DNA of 64,000 nucleotides from Poa pratensis (lineage: Eukaryota; Streptophyta; Magnoliopsida; Poales; Poaceae): contig CAMZMU010000071.1 of NCBI GenBank assembly GCA_947311845.1, positions 18,788,181 to 18,852,180 on the forward strand, given 5' to 3'. Position numbers and translations under genes: made by a program. Positions 1-10,866 of the stretch are shown here, piece by piece. The notes below the pieces were generated by a model that made no database searches, was not told the origin of the DNA, and saw only the letters and a list, made by a program, of their open reading frames with translations. Each line of letters begins with the position of its first letter. The first letter of the stretch is position 1.

Positions 1-30
1 AGGACGAGTAGAACTAAGCTTGGGGATGCT
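1..30 (+). mobile_element. 3' end of gypsy internal domain
   Basis: The first 30 bases carry the motif AAGCTTGGGGATGCT directly before an LTR start (TGATACGTCTC). In Triticeae gypsy elements this purine-rich stretch sits at the polypurine-tract position that primes plus-strand synthesis. The rest of the element lies left of the window. The family name is not certain; related elements are called Sabrina or WHAM, from memory. Confidence 0.6.
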
Positions 31-1613
31 TGATACGTCTCCAACGTATCCATAATTTCTGATGTTCCATGCTTATATTATACCATTGCTACATGTTTTA
101 TATGCACTTCATATCACTTTTATGCATTTTCTGGGACTAACCTATTAACAAGATGCCACAGTGCCAGTTCCCTGTTTTCTGCTGTTTTTGGTTTCAGAAA
201 AGTACTTCTGCGAATATTCTCGGAATTGCACGAAACAAAAGGCCACGTCCCTATTTTTCCAGCACCGTCACGGAGTCCGAAGGAGAGACGAAGGAGGGCG
301 CCGAGGTGGCCAAACCACACCCGGCGGGGTGGGCCCCTGCCGCGCCACTGGTGGTGTGGGCCCCTCGGGACTCCACCGACATCGCCCCTTCGCCTATATA
401 TTGCCTCAGACGCGAAAACCCTAAAACACCAAGTCATATTCCACGAAGAGTTCCGCAGCGCCGCCGCCATCGACGACAAGTTTCGGGGGACAGAATCTCT
501 GTTCCGGCACGCCGCCGGGACGGGGAATTGCCCCCGGAGTCATCTCCATCGACACCACCGCCATCTTCATCGCCGCTGCTGACTCCCATGATGAGGAGGG
601 AGTAGTTCTCCCCCGAGGCTGAGGGCTCTACCGGTAGCTATGTGGTTCCTCTCTCTCACATGGTGTGATCTTTATGTGATCATGTGTATTGCTAGTATCG
701 CTGAATACATTAATAATGTTTATGCTACTCAAGTGATTTTGTCTAGTTTCTGGAGTCGTTGTGACAACACGGTATCAAGGTGACAGTGTGGGTACTTGTG
801 TGACTCTATGAATAATTTAGATATTTATCATGGCTTATTCTTGGGAATTGTGGTGTTTGTTTACTCAGACTTTGAGGAGTGCTTTTGCAGCCCTACACGT
901 AGTACTCTTGTGTTATCAAGAAGGAGAATAATCCCGAGCAGTATTTACTTGTGTTCAGTTGTGCTAATCTAGTTGAATATGTAGATGTTACTCTTTATCT
1001 ATTATGCACTCTATAGGTTACTTTAATATGAACTCCGGTACTCTCCACGGTGTAAAGGTGACAGTGTGTGCACCGTGTGTGATTCCTTTATGACGTTGTG
1101 GAGCTTGTTTACTCCGGCTTGAGGTGTGCTTTTGTAGCCCTACACAATGAATGGTGTTTGTTATCCAACAAGAGAGTGTTTAAGAGTAGCTTTTACTTAT
1201 TCAGTTATGAGATCATTGTTGAGAGTGTCCACTAGTGAAAGTATGATCCCTAGGCCTTGTTTCTAAGCATTGAAACACCGTTTACAACAAGTTCTGCTAC
1301 ATGTTTGCTTGCTGCCATTTTATTTCAGATTGCAATTACTACTTATAATCATCCATATCACTTGTATTTCACTATCTCTTCGCCGAACTAGTGCACCTAT
1401 ACATCTGACAAGTGTATTGGGTGTGTTGGGGACACAAGAGACTTCTTGTATCTTAATTGCAGGGTTGCTTGAGAGGGATATCTTTGACCTCTACCTCCCT
1501 GAGTTCGATAAACCTTGGGTGATTCACTTAAGGGAAACTTGCTGCTGTTCTACAAACCTCTGCTCTTGGAGGCCCAACACTGTCTACAAGAATAGAAGTA
1601 CACGTAGACATCA
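31..1613 (+). mobile_element. 3' LTR of a gypsy-type retrotransposon
   Basis: This 1583-bp LTR begins TGATACGTCTCC and ends GTAGACATCA, with the usual TG...CA termini. The U3 part (31 to about 390) is clearly related to the U3 of the reverse-oriented LTR at 16816-18386, while the 3' halves differ, so the two are family relatives rather than one element. Its 5' LTR and coding region lie outside the window. Reading frames inside it show no recognisable protein and were not annotated. Confidence 0.85.
394..402 (+). promoter_or_regulatory. TATA box of the LTR promoter
   Basis: CTATATATT lies in a GC-rich setting and is followed by a GCGAAAACCCTA-type segment. The same TATA plus GCGAAAACCCTA arrangement occurs in the relative at 16816-18386. 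This is the expected Pol II start region at the U3/R border. Confidence 0.6.
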
Positions 1614-2659
1614 AGGATCCCCGCCTCGCCGCCGCCTCCGCTTCTCTGCTTTTGTCGGCCTAGCGATGTGGTCATCTGCTGTACGCCGCCGTGCTCTGGG
1701 TTCGAAGCAGTGGAGTAGAGCATGTTGGAAGGAGAGTGCAGCCGGCGCGATGGGGGTGAGAGGACGATGGGCGAGGAGGCGAGAATGGAGGCGCGGGAGG
1801 ACGGCGGGGATCCAGTCGTGGCCTCGTGGGAGGGTGGTTAGCGGCAGTTTTTTTCGGGTGTTCTGTTCGTGGTGCACATCATACAGCATTGGGAGGACAT
1901 GGGTCGTTAGATTTAGACACATTAACGCTCCAGATTGTCCGGATCTGACACACTCGCTCTTTTTATATTAGTGGAGATAACAAAGCCAATTTTACGATGC
2001 ATTCTGATGGATAATTGATATATACGATGCTATAGATGTATCCCAGGATGCATTCTGCTGCGTAATTGGTATATACGGTGCAGTCTTACTCTTCGTTGTC
2101 CATTACTCCTACTTTTAGTTCTTACTTGGGGCTTTAGAGAAGAATATATGAAGCCGCGGCTTGGTTCTGAGTTTGTACTTTGTGGTGGTCTTGTCTTTGG
2201 AGTTTGAATCACTACTGATGTGCCATAGATGTGTAATTTATAGTGTATTGTATTGTTTGTCAATAATAGGAGTGTATTTTTTTTTGTTTGGAAAGACTCT
2301 TATGACTGGATTATGTTGCATATTGGCTTTGGCTATATACAATACAAATGCGATGTATTCCTCGTGCTTATTCATTGTAGTATGCTTTTGCATTTGCCTT
2401 TTCACTTGGATAACTTGCTTCTCTTCCGGTAGATGTTTGATCTTTCAGTTTGCAAGAGTAATCCAACTGGACTACTAGAAAGGTCCAACGGCTTGTACCA
2501 ATTCTTCCATAGGCTTGTCACAAAACCAAAATAAGAAAGCAAATGAGAAATAACAGAACATAATGCAGGTTGGTTCTCTGGCATGGGTATTCTTTAGACT
2601 AGCCCACTAGTGTGTTTGTTAATACGTCTGCCAAATAAACGCTCACAAACACCAAATAC
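1614..2659. other. Intergenic, no gene recognised
   Basis: 1614-1975 is GC-rich and could be an old 5'-UTR or transposon piece, but no frame gives a recognisable protein. Around 1985-2090 a unit of about 55 bp (GATGCATTCTG..., ...ATATACG) is imperfectly repeated twice. The rest is AT-rich and featureless to my reading. Confidence 0.5.
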
Positions 2660-2679
2660 AGTTATGGCTTATGAATATA

Positions 2680-3030
2680 TCTTCTTAACTCTTAACAAAG
2701 CCTTTTGTCCCAAACAAGTTGGGTAGGCTAGATATGAAACCCTGTCACGAGGACTTCTCAGGAGGTCACCCATCCTGGTACTACTCTCGCCCAAATGGGT
2801 TTCATATCCATGGGACTGGCTAGTTTTTACGTTGGCTCGCCAAGCCTATCACAACCCTTAGATATGAAACCTTTCATGAGGACTTTCCAGGAGGTCACCC
2901 ACCCTAGTACTACTCTCGTGGGTTTCATATCCATGGGACTGGCTAGTTTTTACGTTGGCTCGCCAAGCCTATCACAACCCTCCTCCTTTATCCGGGCTTG
3001 GGACCGGCTATGCCTAGAAGACATAGGCGG
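2680..3030 (-). mobile_element. SINE-like retroposon with 5S-rRNA-like units
   Basis: The insert is flanked by a perfect 20-bp direct repeat, agttatggcttatgaatata, at 2660-2679 and 3031-3050, as expected of target-primed retroposition. On the minus strand it starts near AACTCCGCC and ends ...TTTGGGACAAAAGGCTTTGTTAA. Both ends resemble the Triticeae Au SINE, whose 3' end is TTG-rich (recalled, not checked). Inside, a block of about 130 bp occurs twice, each time with a stretch like the 3' half of plant 5S rRNA in sense with the element. At 351 bp it is about twice the usual SINE length, which the internal duplication explains. Confidence 0.7.
2746..2918 (-). repeat. Two 5S-rRNA-like fragments
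   Basis: Read on the minus strand, 2793-2746 and 2918-2875 match the part of plant 5S rRNA around GAGAGTAGTAC and GGATGGGTGACCTCCTGG, with a few substitutions. Each is about 45 bases, so neither is a working 5S gene. The region includes the internal control region of 5S, so it could once have supplied a Pol III promoter. Each copy is bounded by GATATGAAACC and its inverse. Confidence 0.7.
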
Positions 3031-3050
3031 AGTTATGGCTTATGAATATA

Positions 3051-4807
3051 AATGCTATTTTTTTATCTTTGGCATTTTGTCTGCATTTTTCTAATTTTGG
3101 AAAGATATATAATTTTCTGAATATTTACTTGCTAAATTTGGTTCTGATTGAAAAAAAATTAATTCAAGTTTAATTTCCAGATGTGAACCTCATCTTCTAC
3201 TGATCTAGTATACTCTGACATGTAAGCTTATCAGTTAGTATATACTTCTACGGGACCTATTACTCTTCCAGTATGTAATTTTCAAAGATTGTTTTAGGAA
3301 AAAAAACTAAATATACTTCTGACGTGATGCTTGCATGCATTTTTGTGAGCAGGCCCAGTGTCATCTCCCCTTTCTCTGTGATTTGCCTAGCTAGTCTATT
3401 TTCATTGTTCTTTGCTCTCCTAGATTAATGCAACACAAGAAGTGCCTTGAATTTTACCATGGAATATATTGGAGATCATATGACCCCAGCTTGATGGAAA
3501 TTATGTTACCTGTTTGCAAATTATACGTTGTCGTGGATTTCTTCATTTCTTGTGGTTCGAACACCAATGGAGTCATATTCTGTTCTTGCTCATAGCTTTC
3601 AGAACTGAAACGATGGCATTTGGAAAGCATGAAAGGCCAGTGATGGTGATGGAGAATATATGGACAGAGGCAGGTAATGTAACCCACCATTTTATTGACT
3701 TTTTTGGTTTTTATGTGCTAACAGCAGGTCTATCACCATCAGAAGATAGTTCTTGAGTTCTTTGACTCTTACATTGTATGCAAACTAATGAGATTCAGCA
3801 GTGAAGGATGTCTATTTAGTGGTTGATCTCGTAGTTGTGGAGCCCACTACTTCTAACTGCCCTACAGATATATTATCCCTATTCAAGCCTTGGTTATGAT
3901 ACACTCCCTCATGTCAAGAGGTGCTCTTTGAACGAGTACTTCTATAGTTTCATAACACGAATGAGCTGTCGTATTGTCGGGTGTACTATATTTATTGATT
4001 AATAATGCGCTATCGACAGTGGTTACTGTTTAGTTTTTCGGTGAGTCCAGGTCAGCTGAATTTAAGAAAAGGCAACTAGCTGGATCAGCAAGGCCTCTCG
4101 TATCAATTGATGTCTTGTTGACTTGCTGCTTGGAGAGTTCTGCATCTCTTGCAATACAACACGAGATCCATTCTGCCTCTCCGGCAAACTTGCATCCGCC
4201 TTCGTGTCTGACTGAGGTCTACCATCCATGTAAGCTTAAGACCATTCCTTTGTTGTTTTAACTTGTTAGTTCCCCCCCCCCACCATCCATGTAAGCTTAA
4301 GACCATTCCTTTGGGCTGTGTTTTTCTTTTCTTTTGCAATTCACTAATTCATCTCCTTATTTCCCACTTTAACAGATTTTTCATCCATTGCGGGCTTCAC
4401 CACTTGTCTTTCATTTCCTCAGTTCGTATAATCTCCTCTGGCACTTCTGTTGCTCGTGTTCTATTTCATCTCCTCCGGCACTTCTATTGCTCTCTTTCAT
4501 TTTATCAGTTTGTTTCATCCCCTCCCTCACCCACACAGCATCATAACAAAGAGACAAAAGAAATTGGGAAACTATAGGTTCTGCTCTTGTTTACTGTGAT
4601 TTAACAGTATTAATAGTTCCGTCGTTGACCCCCTTCATAAACTCTCCATCTGCTCCTGCACCCAGGTCACAAAAAAGGGGAAAGAAAAAGAAAAGCAAAA
4701 ATCTGTCTTTGGAGTTCTCTTACCTGTTTTCTACCATTTGCCCGTTATCTGGCTCCGTGTATTTTCAAAATACGCGGAGAATACACACACAAAAAACCTG
4801 AAATTCC
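3051..4807. other. Upstream region of the NB-LRR gene
   Basis: I see no conserved coding sequence. The 200 bases before 4808 end in a purine-rich leader, and the ATG sits in the context TTCCATGG. No convincing TATA box was found at a fixed distance. 4221-4313 holds a short tandem duplication, listed separately. Confidence 0.5.
4221..4313 (+). repeat. 61-bp period tandem duplication
   Basis: A 32-base stretch beginning ACCATCCATGTAAGC occurs at 4221-4252 and again at 4282-4313. The copies are separated by a spacer with a run of ten Cs. Such short duplications are typical slippage or repair products. Confidence 0.85.
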
Positions 4808-7800
4808 ATGGCAGAGGTCGCGCTAGCTGGCTTACGATTGGCTGCGTCGCCGATTTTCAAGAAGCTCCTGGCTGATGTTTCATACTTTGGGGTGGACATG
4901 GCAAGTGAGCTCCGTGAACTGGAGACCACCATCATGCCGCAGTTCGAGCTGATGATTGAAGCAGCTGACAGGGGCAACCACAGGGTCAAGTTGGACAAAT
5001 GGGTCCAAGAGCTCAAAGAAGCCTTATACAAAGCAGAAGACCTGCTCGACATGCGCGAGTACAACCTTTTAGAGCGTCAAGCAAAGAGCGGGAAGGTCTG
5101 TTTGCCACCACATGCCTCCTCCACCAGCACTTCCAGTCCTGCATCTAACTGGTTGTCCAATCTGCGCTCTAAGAACAGGAAGCTACTTGGCCAGCTGAAG
5201 GAACTGAAGGCCGTTCTGGGGAAAGGCAAGGAGTTACGCGAACTTCTTTGCTTACCAGCTGGTAATAATGCAGATGGCCCCATTGCACAAACATCGGCTG
5301 TTCCTCAGGCCACATCACTACCACCTCCGAAAGTAATCGGTCGTGACAAGGAACGTGATCATATAATAAACCTTCTTACCAAGCCGATTGGTGTTGAGGC
5401 TAATTCAGCTATATATTCGTGTTTGGCCATTGTTGGAGCAGGAGGCATGGGAAAATCCACCTTGGCGCAGCATGTTTACAATGACAAAGCAGTTGAAGAA
5501 TATTTTGATGTCAGGATGTGGGTGTGCATCTCACGCAGACTTGACGTCCATCGTCATACACGGGAGATTATCGAATCTGCTGCTAAGATGGAGTGCCCAC
5601 GTTTTGATAATCTGGATACTCTACAGTGCCGATTAAGGGACATACTGCAAAAATCAGAGAAATTCTTGCTTGTGTTGGATGATGTTTGGTTTGATGCTTC
5701 GTGCAGTCAGATGGAATGGGACCAACTGTTAGCTCCTCTGGTTTCTCAGCACAAGGGAAGCAAAATCTTGGTAACTTCTCGACGGGATACATTTCCTGTT
5801 GCTCTTTCCTTTGGAGTGACGCTCCGTTTAGAAAACATGGAAGACACTCAGTTCTTGGCTCTCTTCAAATATTATGCGTTCACTGGAGCAGAAATCAGTA
5901 ACCCACCGTTGTTTGAAAGGTTAGAAGCAATCACAGAGAAGCTAGCTAAAAGGCTGGACAATCTCCTTTGGCTGCAAAAGTTGTGGGTTCCCAGTTGAAA
6001 GGGAAAATGAATATTGCTGACTGGAATGATGCTCTAACTTTAAAGATTGACAACTTAAGTGAGCCCAGAACAGCCCTGTTGTGGAGCTATCAGAAGTTAG
6101 ATCCACGTTTGCAGAGGTGCTTTCTATATTGCAGCTTGTTTCCAAAAGGGCACAAGTATAACATTGATGAGTTGGTTCACCTGCTGATAGCGGAGGGATT
6201 TGTTGATCCTGATCCACGCAACCAGAACAGAAGAATGGTAGATGTTGGAAAGGATTACCTCAATGAGATGGTTTCTGGATCTTTCTTGCAACCATTTTCT
6301 GAAAGATTTGTTGACACATGCTATATTATGCATGACCTTCTTCATGATTTGGCAGAGTCGCTCTCTATAGAAGACTGCTACAGGTTAGAGGATGATAAGG
6401 TGACAGAAATACCATGCACCATTCGACATCTATCTGTTCGTGTTGAGAGTATGAAACAACATAAGCACATCATATGCAAGCTACATAATTTACGCACTGT
6501 TATCTGCATTGACCCACTTGCAGATGATGTAAGTGATCTTTTCAATCAGGTACTGCAAAACTTGAAGAAGTTGCGCGTACTCTATCTGTGCTTTTACAAC
6601 AGTAGCAAGCTACCTGAATCTGTTAGTGAGCTGAAGCACCTTCGATACTTGAATCTCATTAAAACTTCAATTGCTGAATTACCTGGATCATTATGTGCTC
6701 TCTACCACTTACAGTTACTTCAGTTAAATAATAAAGTTAAGACTTTGCCAGACAAACTCTGCAATTTAAGTAAGTTACGATATCTTGAAGGATATAATGA
6801 TTTGACATACAAGTTGTTTGAAGAAGCTCTGCCTCAAATCCCTTATATAGGCAAGCTAACTTTGCTCCAACATGTTAAACAATTTTGTGTGCAAAAGCAG
6901 AAGGGATGTGAGTTGCGACAGCTCAGAGACATGAAAGAGCTTGGGGGCACTTTAAGCGTCAGAAATCTCGAGAATGTCACTAGAAAGGATGAAGCCTTAG
7001 AATTGAAGCTATATCAGAAAAGTCATCTTGACAGCTTGCGCCTTTCTTGGACTTGTAATAATGTCATAAATGAAGAGGATATTTTACAACCAGAGATTCT
7101 AGAAGCTTTGATGCCACCCCCTGAACTGAAGGCCCTCAAAATCAAGGGTTACAAATCCGCCACGTATCCAAGTTGGTTACTTGAGGGTTCGTATTTTGAG
7201 AATCTGGAATCTTTTAAGCTTGTCAATTGCAGTGCTTTCGAAAGCCTACCACTCAATATGGAGCTCTTTAGACATTGCACCCAACTGCTGCTCGAGAATG
7301 TGCCAACTCTGAAAACATTACCTTGTCTTCCAGCAACACTTACACACTTATCAATTATCAGTTGCCCACTGCTCATGTTTATTACCAGTGATGAACTTGA
7401 ACAGCATCATCAGTGCGAGAACATCCTGAGGACAGACCAGTTGGCATCACAACTTGCTTCGATATGGGAGGTGGATCCTCGAAAGGAAATTAGGCAAGTA
7501 TTATTGTCTGAACATTCATCTCTAAAGCAGTTGATGATGTCGATGGGTTCCGACATGTCACATCTTCAAACAATTGCAAATGCTGTGGAAAGGGATCAAG
7601 ATGAAGTAATGCTGAAAGAGGATATCATCAATGCATGGATATGTTGCCACCAGAAGAGGATAAGATTCATTTATGGAAGGAACATTGGTCTGCCTCTTGT
7701 CCCACCGTCAGGACTTCGTCAACTTCATCTTTCCTCATGCAGTATTACAGACGGGGCATTAGCTTTATGCCTTCATCGTCTTACTTCACTGAGACGTTTG

Positions 7801-8661
7801 TACTTAACGAAGATCATGACTCTAACTACACTTCCATCACAAGAGGTCTTCCAACATTTGGAAAAGCTTGAGGACTTGTCCATCAAATCGTGCTGGTGTC
7901 TCAGGTTATTAGGGGGCTTACGAGCTGCTACCTCTCTTTTGGAGGTTACATTAATTTCGCGCCCTTCTTTAGACTTGGCACGCGGAGCAGATTTAATGCC
8001 GTTGTCTCTTGAGAAGCTCTGCATATTCGAGTGCCTGGTTGCAACTAATTTGTTCAGTGGTGACTTCCTGCACCTGATGGGTCTTTCCATGTTTGGTTGC
8101 AGAACCTCTGCATCTTTGTCGATTGGTCATTTGACCTCCCTTGAATCATTGTCACTAGGAAGTATCCCAGATCTGTGTTTTCTTGAAGGCTTGTCTTCTC
8201 TGCAACTTAAGTACGTACGTTTGACAGATATTCCGAAGCTAACTGCAGAATGCATCGCACAGTTTAGAGTCCAGGAAACACTCACTGTTAGCAGCCTTGA
8301 GATGCTCAACCAAATGCTCTCGTCTGAAGGTTTTACATTTCCTGCATTTCTCTCTCTTGAAAATTGCAAGGATGCATCCGTTTCATTTGAAGTATCTTCA
8401 AAGTTCGCGTCGGTCGAGTGTCTGAGGTTATGGTCGTGCGAGATGAGGTCCCTTCCAGGAAACCTGAAGTGCCTCTCTAGTCTGACGAAACTCGAGATCC
8501 GCAGTTGCCCCAACATATCATCTTTACCAGATCTGCCATCCACCCTCCAGCATTTCGGCATATGGGGTTGTGAAACCTTGAAGGGGAGCTGCCGAGCACC
8601 TGATGGAGAAAGCTGGCCAAAGATTGCGCATATCCGCTGGAAGGATTTCAGAGAACTATGA
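4808..8661 (+). CDS. CC-NB-LRR disease resistance protein, one frameshift
   Basis: Intracellular immune receptor of the RGA type, single exon, about 1285 codons. An N-terminal helical Rx-type region (about 1-150) precedes the NB-ARC. Visible motifs are the P-loop GAGGMGKST (residues 210-218), kinase-2 LLVLDDVW (near 290), [14 protein letters not shown] (near 317), and the MHD motif in [11 protein letters not shown] (6320-6350). Leucine-rich repeats run from about 6540 to 8640. The frame is +2 from 4808 to about 5955 and then shifts by one base at the GLPL motif: the first frame stops at 5998, while the second reads [14 protein letters not shown] and continues to the TGA at 8659. One G appears to be missing from GGG at 5955-5957. 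Everything else looks intact, so it may be a functional gene with a consensus error or a very recent pseudogene. Confidence 0.93.
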
Positions 8662-9282
8662 TTGAACTACAAAGAAATGGAAAGGTAAGGGTTCCAGCAA
8701 TGCCTTTGCAAAGTTAATCTTTTGTAATGTCTGTTTCATCTTTTCGATCTTTCAAATGCTTCATTTGTTTCAAAGTTTCACGCATTCATTTATTTGAACA
8801 GCAGCCCCAAGATCCATCCTTTCCAGTGACCTCGTTACACTGCCAGTCAATATTTGGAGCGGCTCAAGCACAGTTATACTTGAACTCTGTCCACATCGTC
8901 ACTGATGACGACCCCTCGGTTCACTTCTTCATCAATTGCTTAATGCATGGTTCTTCCGCTCTCAACACAGCTTCACCGCATGTGTTGGGACACACGCGTC
9001 TGAATTTGAATCTTTCCTGTAGTTGTTGTCATTGTTTTGCTATCACGTGTTTAAGAGATAGATTGGTGCTGGTGGTGATTGTTATCTGTTTGTATGCTGA
9101 GATGTTGAAGAGATACTTTGAATTTCCTGAAGGTTTCATATGAAGCAGCTCTCACTTGTAGAGGTTCAGGGTAGCCACCGTTATCTTCCTCCTGAGTACG
9201 ACAGCAGTTTGCATTGGCTCAGATTAGAACTGAATTTCAATTTTCTATAATTCTAATTTGGCCGACTCCGGCGAGAGTGGAT
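8662..9282 (+). other. 3' flank of the NB-LRR gene
   Basis: Probable 3'-UTR and downstream sequence, with no coding signal. The segment around 9125-9185 (CCTGAAGGTTTCATATGAAG...CAGGGTAGCCACCG) resembles 55016-55066, which suggests a second decayed NB-LRR tail further right. Confidence 0.5.
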
Positions 9283-9655
9283 TTTTGGAACCCAGGCTAC
9301 ATGGAGCCCATTTTTAAAAAAACAAAAATGATATTTTTGAGTTTCCAAAAATCACGAAAACAATCACAGATGTTGATAGTGTCAAGATCTACTGCAACAT
9401 TTTACCTTAATTTTTTTTATATTTTGGGCTGTACAAAAAGATAAATCGGGGAAAATTTTGAAACTGTGTATTGTTCACCATACAGATCCACCCATTCGTC
9501 TTTCTATGCAGCCAAAATATAACGAATTTAGAGTTAAAAGTTTGCACGATTGTAGATCTCGATAATATCTATATCCGATAATCGATTTTTGGAAATTTTA
9601 AAATGTCGATTTTCAAGTTCCAATATAACAGGCATGTGGCCCGGGCTCCATTTTA
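9283..9655. repeat. AT-rich MITE-like block
   Basis: An AT-rich segment is bracketed by GGCTACATGGAGCCC (about 9294) and, inverted near the right side, by GGGCTCCATTTTAGA (9644-9658). It looks like a small non-autonomous DNA element, but I could not find a clean target duplication. Confidence 0.35.
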
Positions 9656-9693
9656 GATTTGCGTGACTTCCGGCCCCTCATCTCCCTAAACAG

Positions 9694-10731
9694 ATGAGGA
9701 CAAGGTCGCAGAGTCGTGCCGAGCCGCTTCCGGTATACGGAGCCGCGCGTCTTCCCGGATCTGAGAGGATAATGACAGGACTACGGCGACAACGCAGTTG
9801 CCTAGCAGATCCGCCGGTGCCTTGCACCGGATCTGGCCGCCCGGGGAAGCGAACGACGCTGGGCCTGCTCCCCTGTCCCGGCGACGGCGCGCGTGATCCA
9901 AAAGTGACCCAATGGAGGGACTGGGCCAACCTAACGACCGAGTTCATCGAGGACATCGCCGGCCGGCTACTCTCCGTCGACGTGTCAGAGTACCTGCGCT
10001 TCCGTGCCGCATGCAAGCCATGGCGCGTGCTCACGGACGACCCGCGCGAGCGCGGCGTCCTGGACAGCCGCTTCCGCCCCCGCAACTGGTTCCCACTCTG
10101 CAAGCAAGTGGCGGTGGCGCCTTACCACCGCCGCGCCGAGAACAGAGTGACCCGCGTCCGCGTCGGATTAAGCTGCCAGGTACTCTCCACCAGCCACTAC
10201 CTCAGCCTGGTCGACGGCCTCCTCGTGCTCTGCGACAAGGCAACCAACGCCGTCCGCGTCCTCCACCCGCTCACCGGCGCAGTCGCCGAGTTCCCGGACA
10301 TCACCGACGTGCGGGACCGCGTCGGCGACGGACCGGACGCCCGCCTCGCCATGAACGCGTTCAGGACCCGGTTCCCCGGCCTCGACCCTGAACCGAACGC
10401 CTACCTCGCCACCAAAGCCTACCAGTCTGGCTACGCGGCCTTCTACGCAGTGCTCACCAGCGCCGGCATCGACGACTCCACCTCGCCGCCGACCCTTCAG
10501 CTCTGCGTGAAGGATGAGGCGTGGCTGGTCATCCGCGCCAAGCCTGGGGATCAGCACTGGGTGTCCCTGTACCCCGGTCCTCTGTGGAACGACGACGTGT
10601 ACATGCTCCGTTATACTTATCGTTGTGCCGGGGCATCATCCCTCGAGAGCACGGCAAAATTAAGGTTGTTCTTCAGCGGGCCATGCCCACGGCTGCTTCG
10701 AGTCCCCAATTTGGTTTTAGTGACACAATGA
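9694..10731 (+). CDS. F-box / DUF295-type protein
   Basis: The 345-residue single-exon ORF has an F-box-like segment at about residues 76-117 (DWANLTTEFIEDIAGRLLS, then EYLRFRAACKPWR). It is followed by the grass DUF295-associated pattern SRFRPRNW, DGLLVLCDKATNAVRVLHPLTG and EAWLVIRAKPGDQHW. Such proteins are substrate adaptors of SCF ubiquitin ligases. The C-terminal half of DUF295 is missing: after SLYPGPLWNDD the sequence loses family likeness, so the gene may be truncated at its 3' end. A Stowaway MITE starts 22 bp after the stop. The last 500 bases are repeated at 23018-23504, probably by misassembly. Confidence 0.8.
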   Translation: MRTRSQSRAEPLPVYGAARLPGSERIMTGLRRQRSCLADPPVPCTGSGRPGKRTTLGLLPCPGDGARDPKVTQWRDWANLTTEFIEDIAGRLLSVDVSEYLRFRAACKPWRVLTDDPRERGVLDSRFRPRNWFPLCKQVAVAPYHRRAENRVTRVRVGLSCQVLSTSHYLSLVDGLLVLCDKATNAVRVLHPLTGAVAEFPDITDVRDRVGDGPDARLAMNAFRTRFPGLDPEPNAYLATKAYQSGYAAFYAVLTSAGIDDSTSPPTLQLCVKDEAWLVIRAKPGDQHWVSLYPGPLWNDDVYMLRYTYRCAGASSLESTAKLRLFFSGPCPRLLRVPNLVLVTQ

Positions 10732-10753
10732 ATGGATTAATGAATTGCTTGTA

Positions 10754-10834
10754 CTCCCTCCGTTCCAAATTAATTGACTTCCATTCGTCCTACATGTGGA
10801 CAAATGGAAGTCAATTAATTTGGAACGGAGGGAG
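10754..10834. mobile_element. Stowaway MITE
   Basis: This 81-bp near-perfect hairpin has ends CTCCCTCCGTTCC and GGAACGGAGGGAG and is flanked by TA on both sides (10752-10753 and 10835-10836). That is the Tc1/mariner-type signature of Stowaway. It carries no coding sequence. Confidence 0.95.
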
Positions 10835-10866
10835 TAGTTTATTATTATCAGCTGTGTTTTACTATA

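Noticed and set aside
153..605. A 150-residue ORF near the window start
   Set aside because: It lies across the U3/R region of the LTR and has no protein similarity that I recognise.
2746..2918. 5S rRNA genes
   Set aside because: Only about 45 of 120 bases are present in each block, inside a retroposon flanked by a target duplication.
5955..5998. Programmed frameshift in the NB-LRR
   Set aside because: No slippery heptamer or downstream structure stands out, and NB-LRR genes are not known for it. Loss of one base in a G run explains the data.
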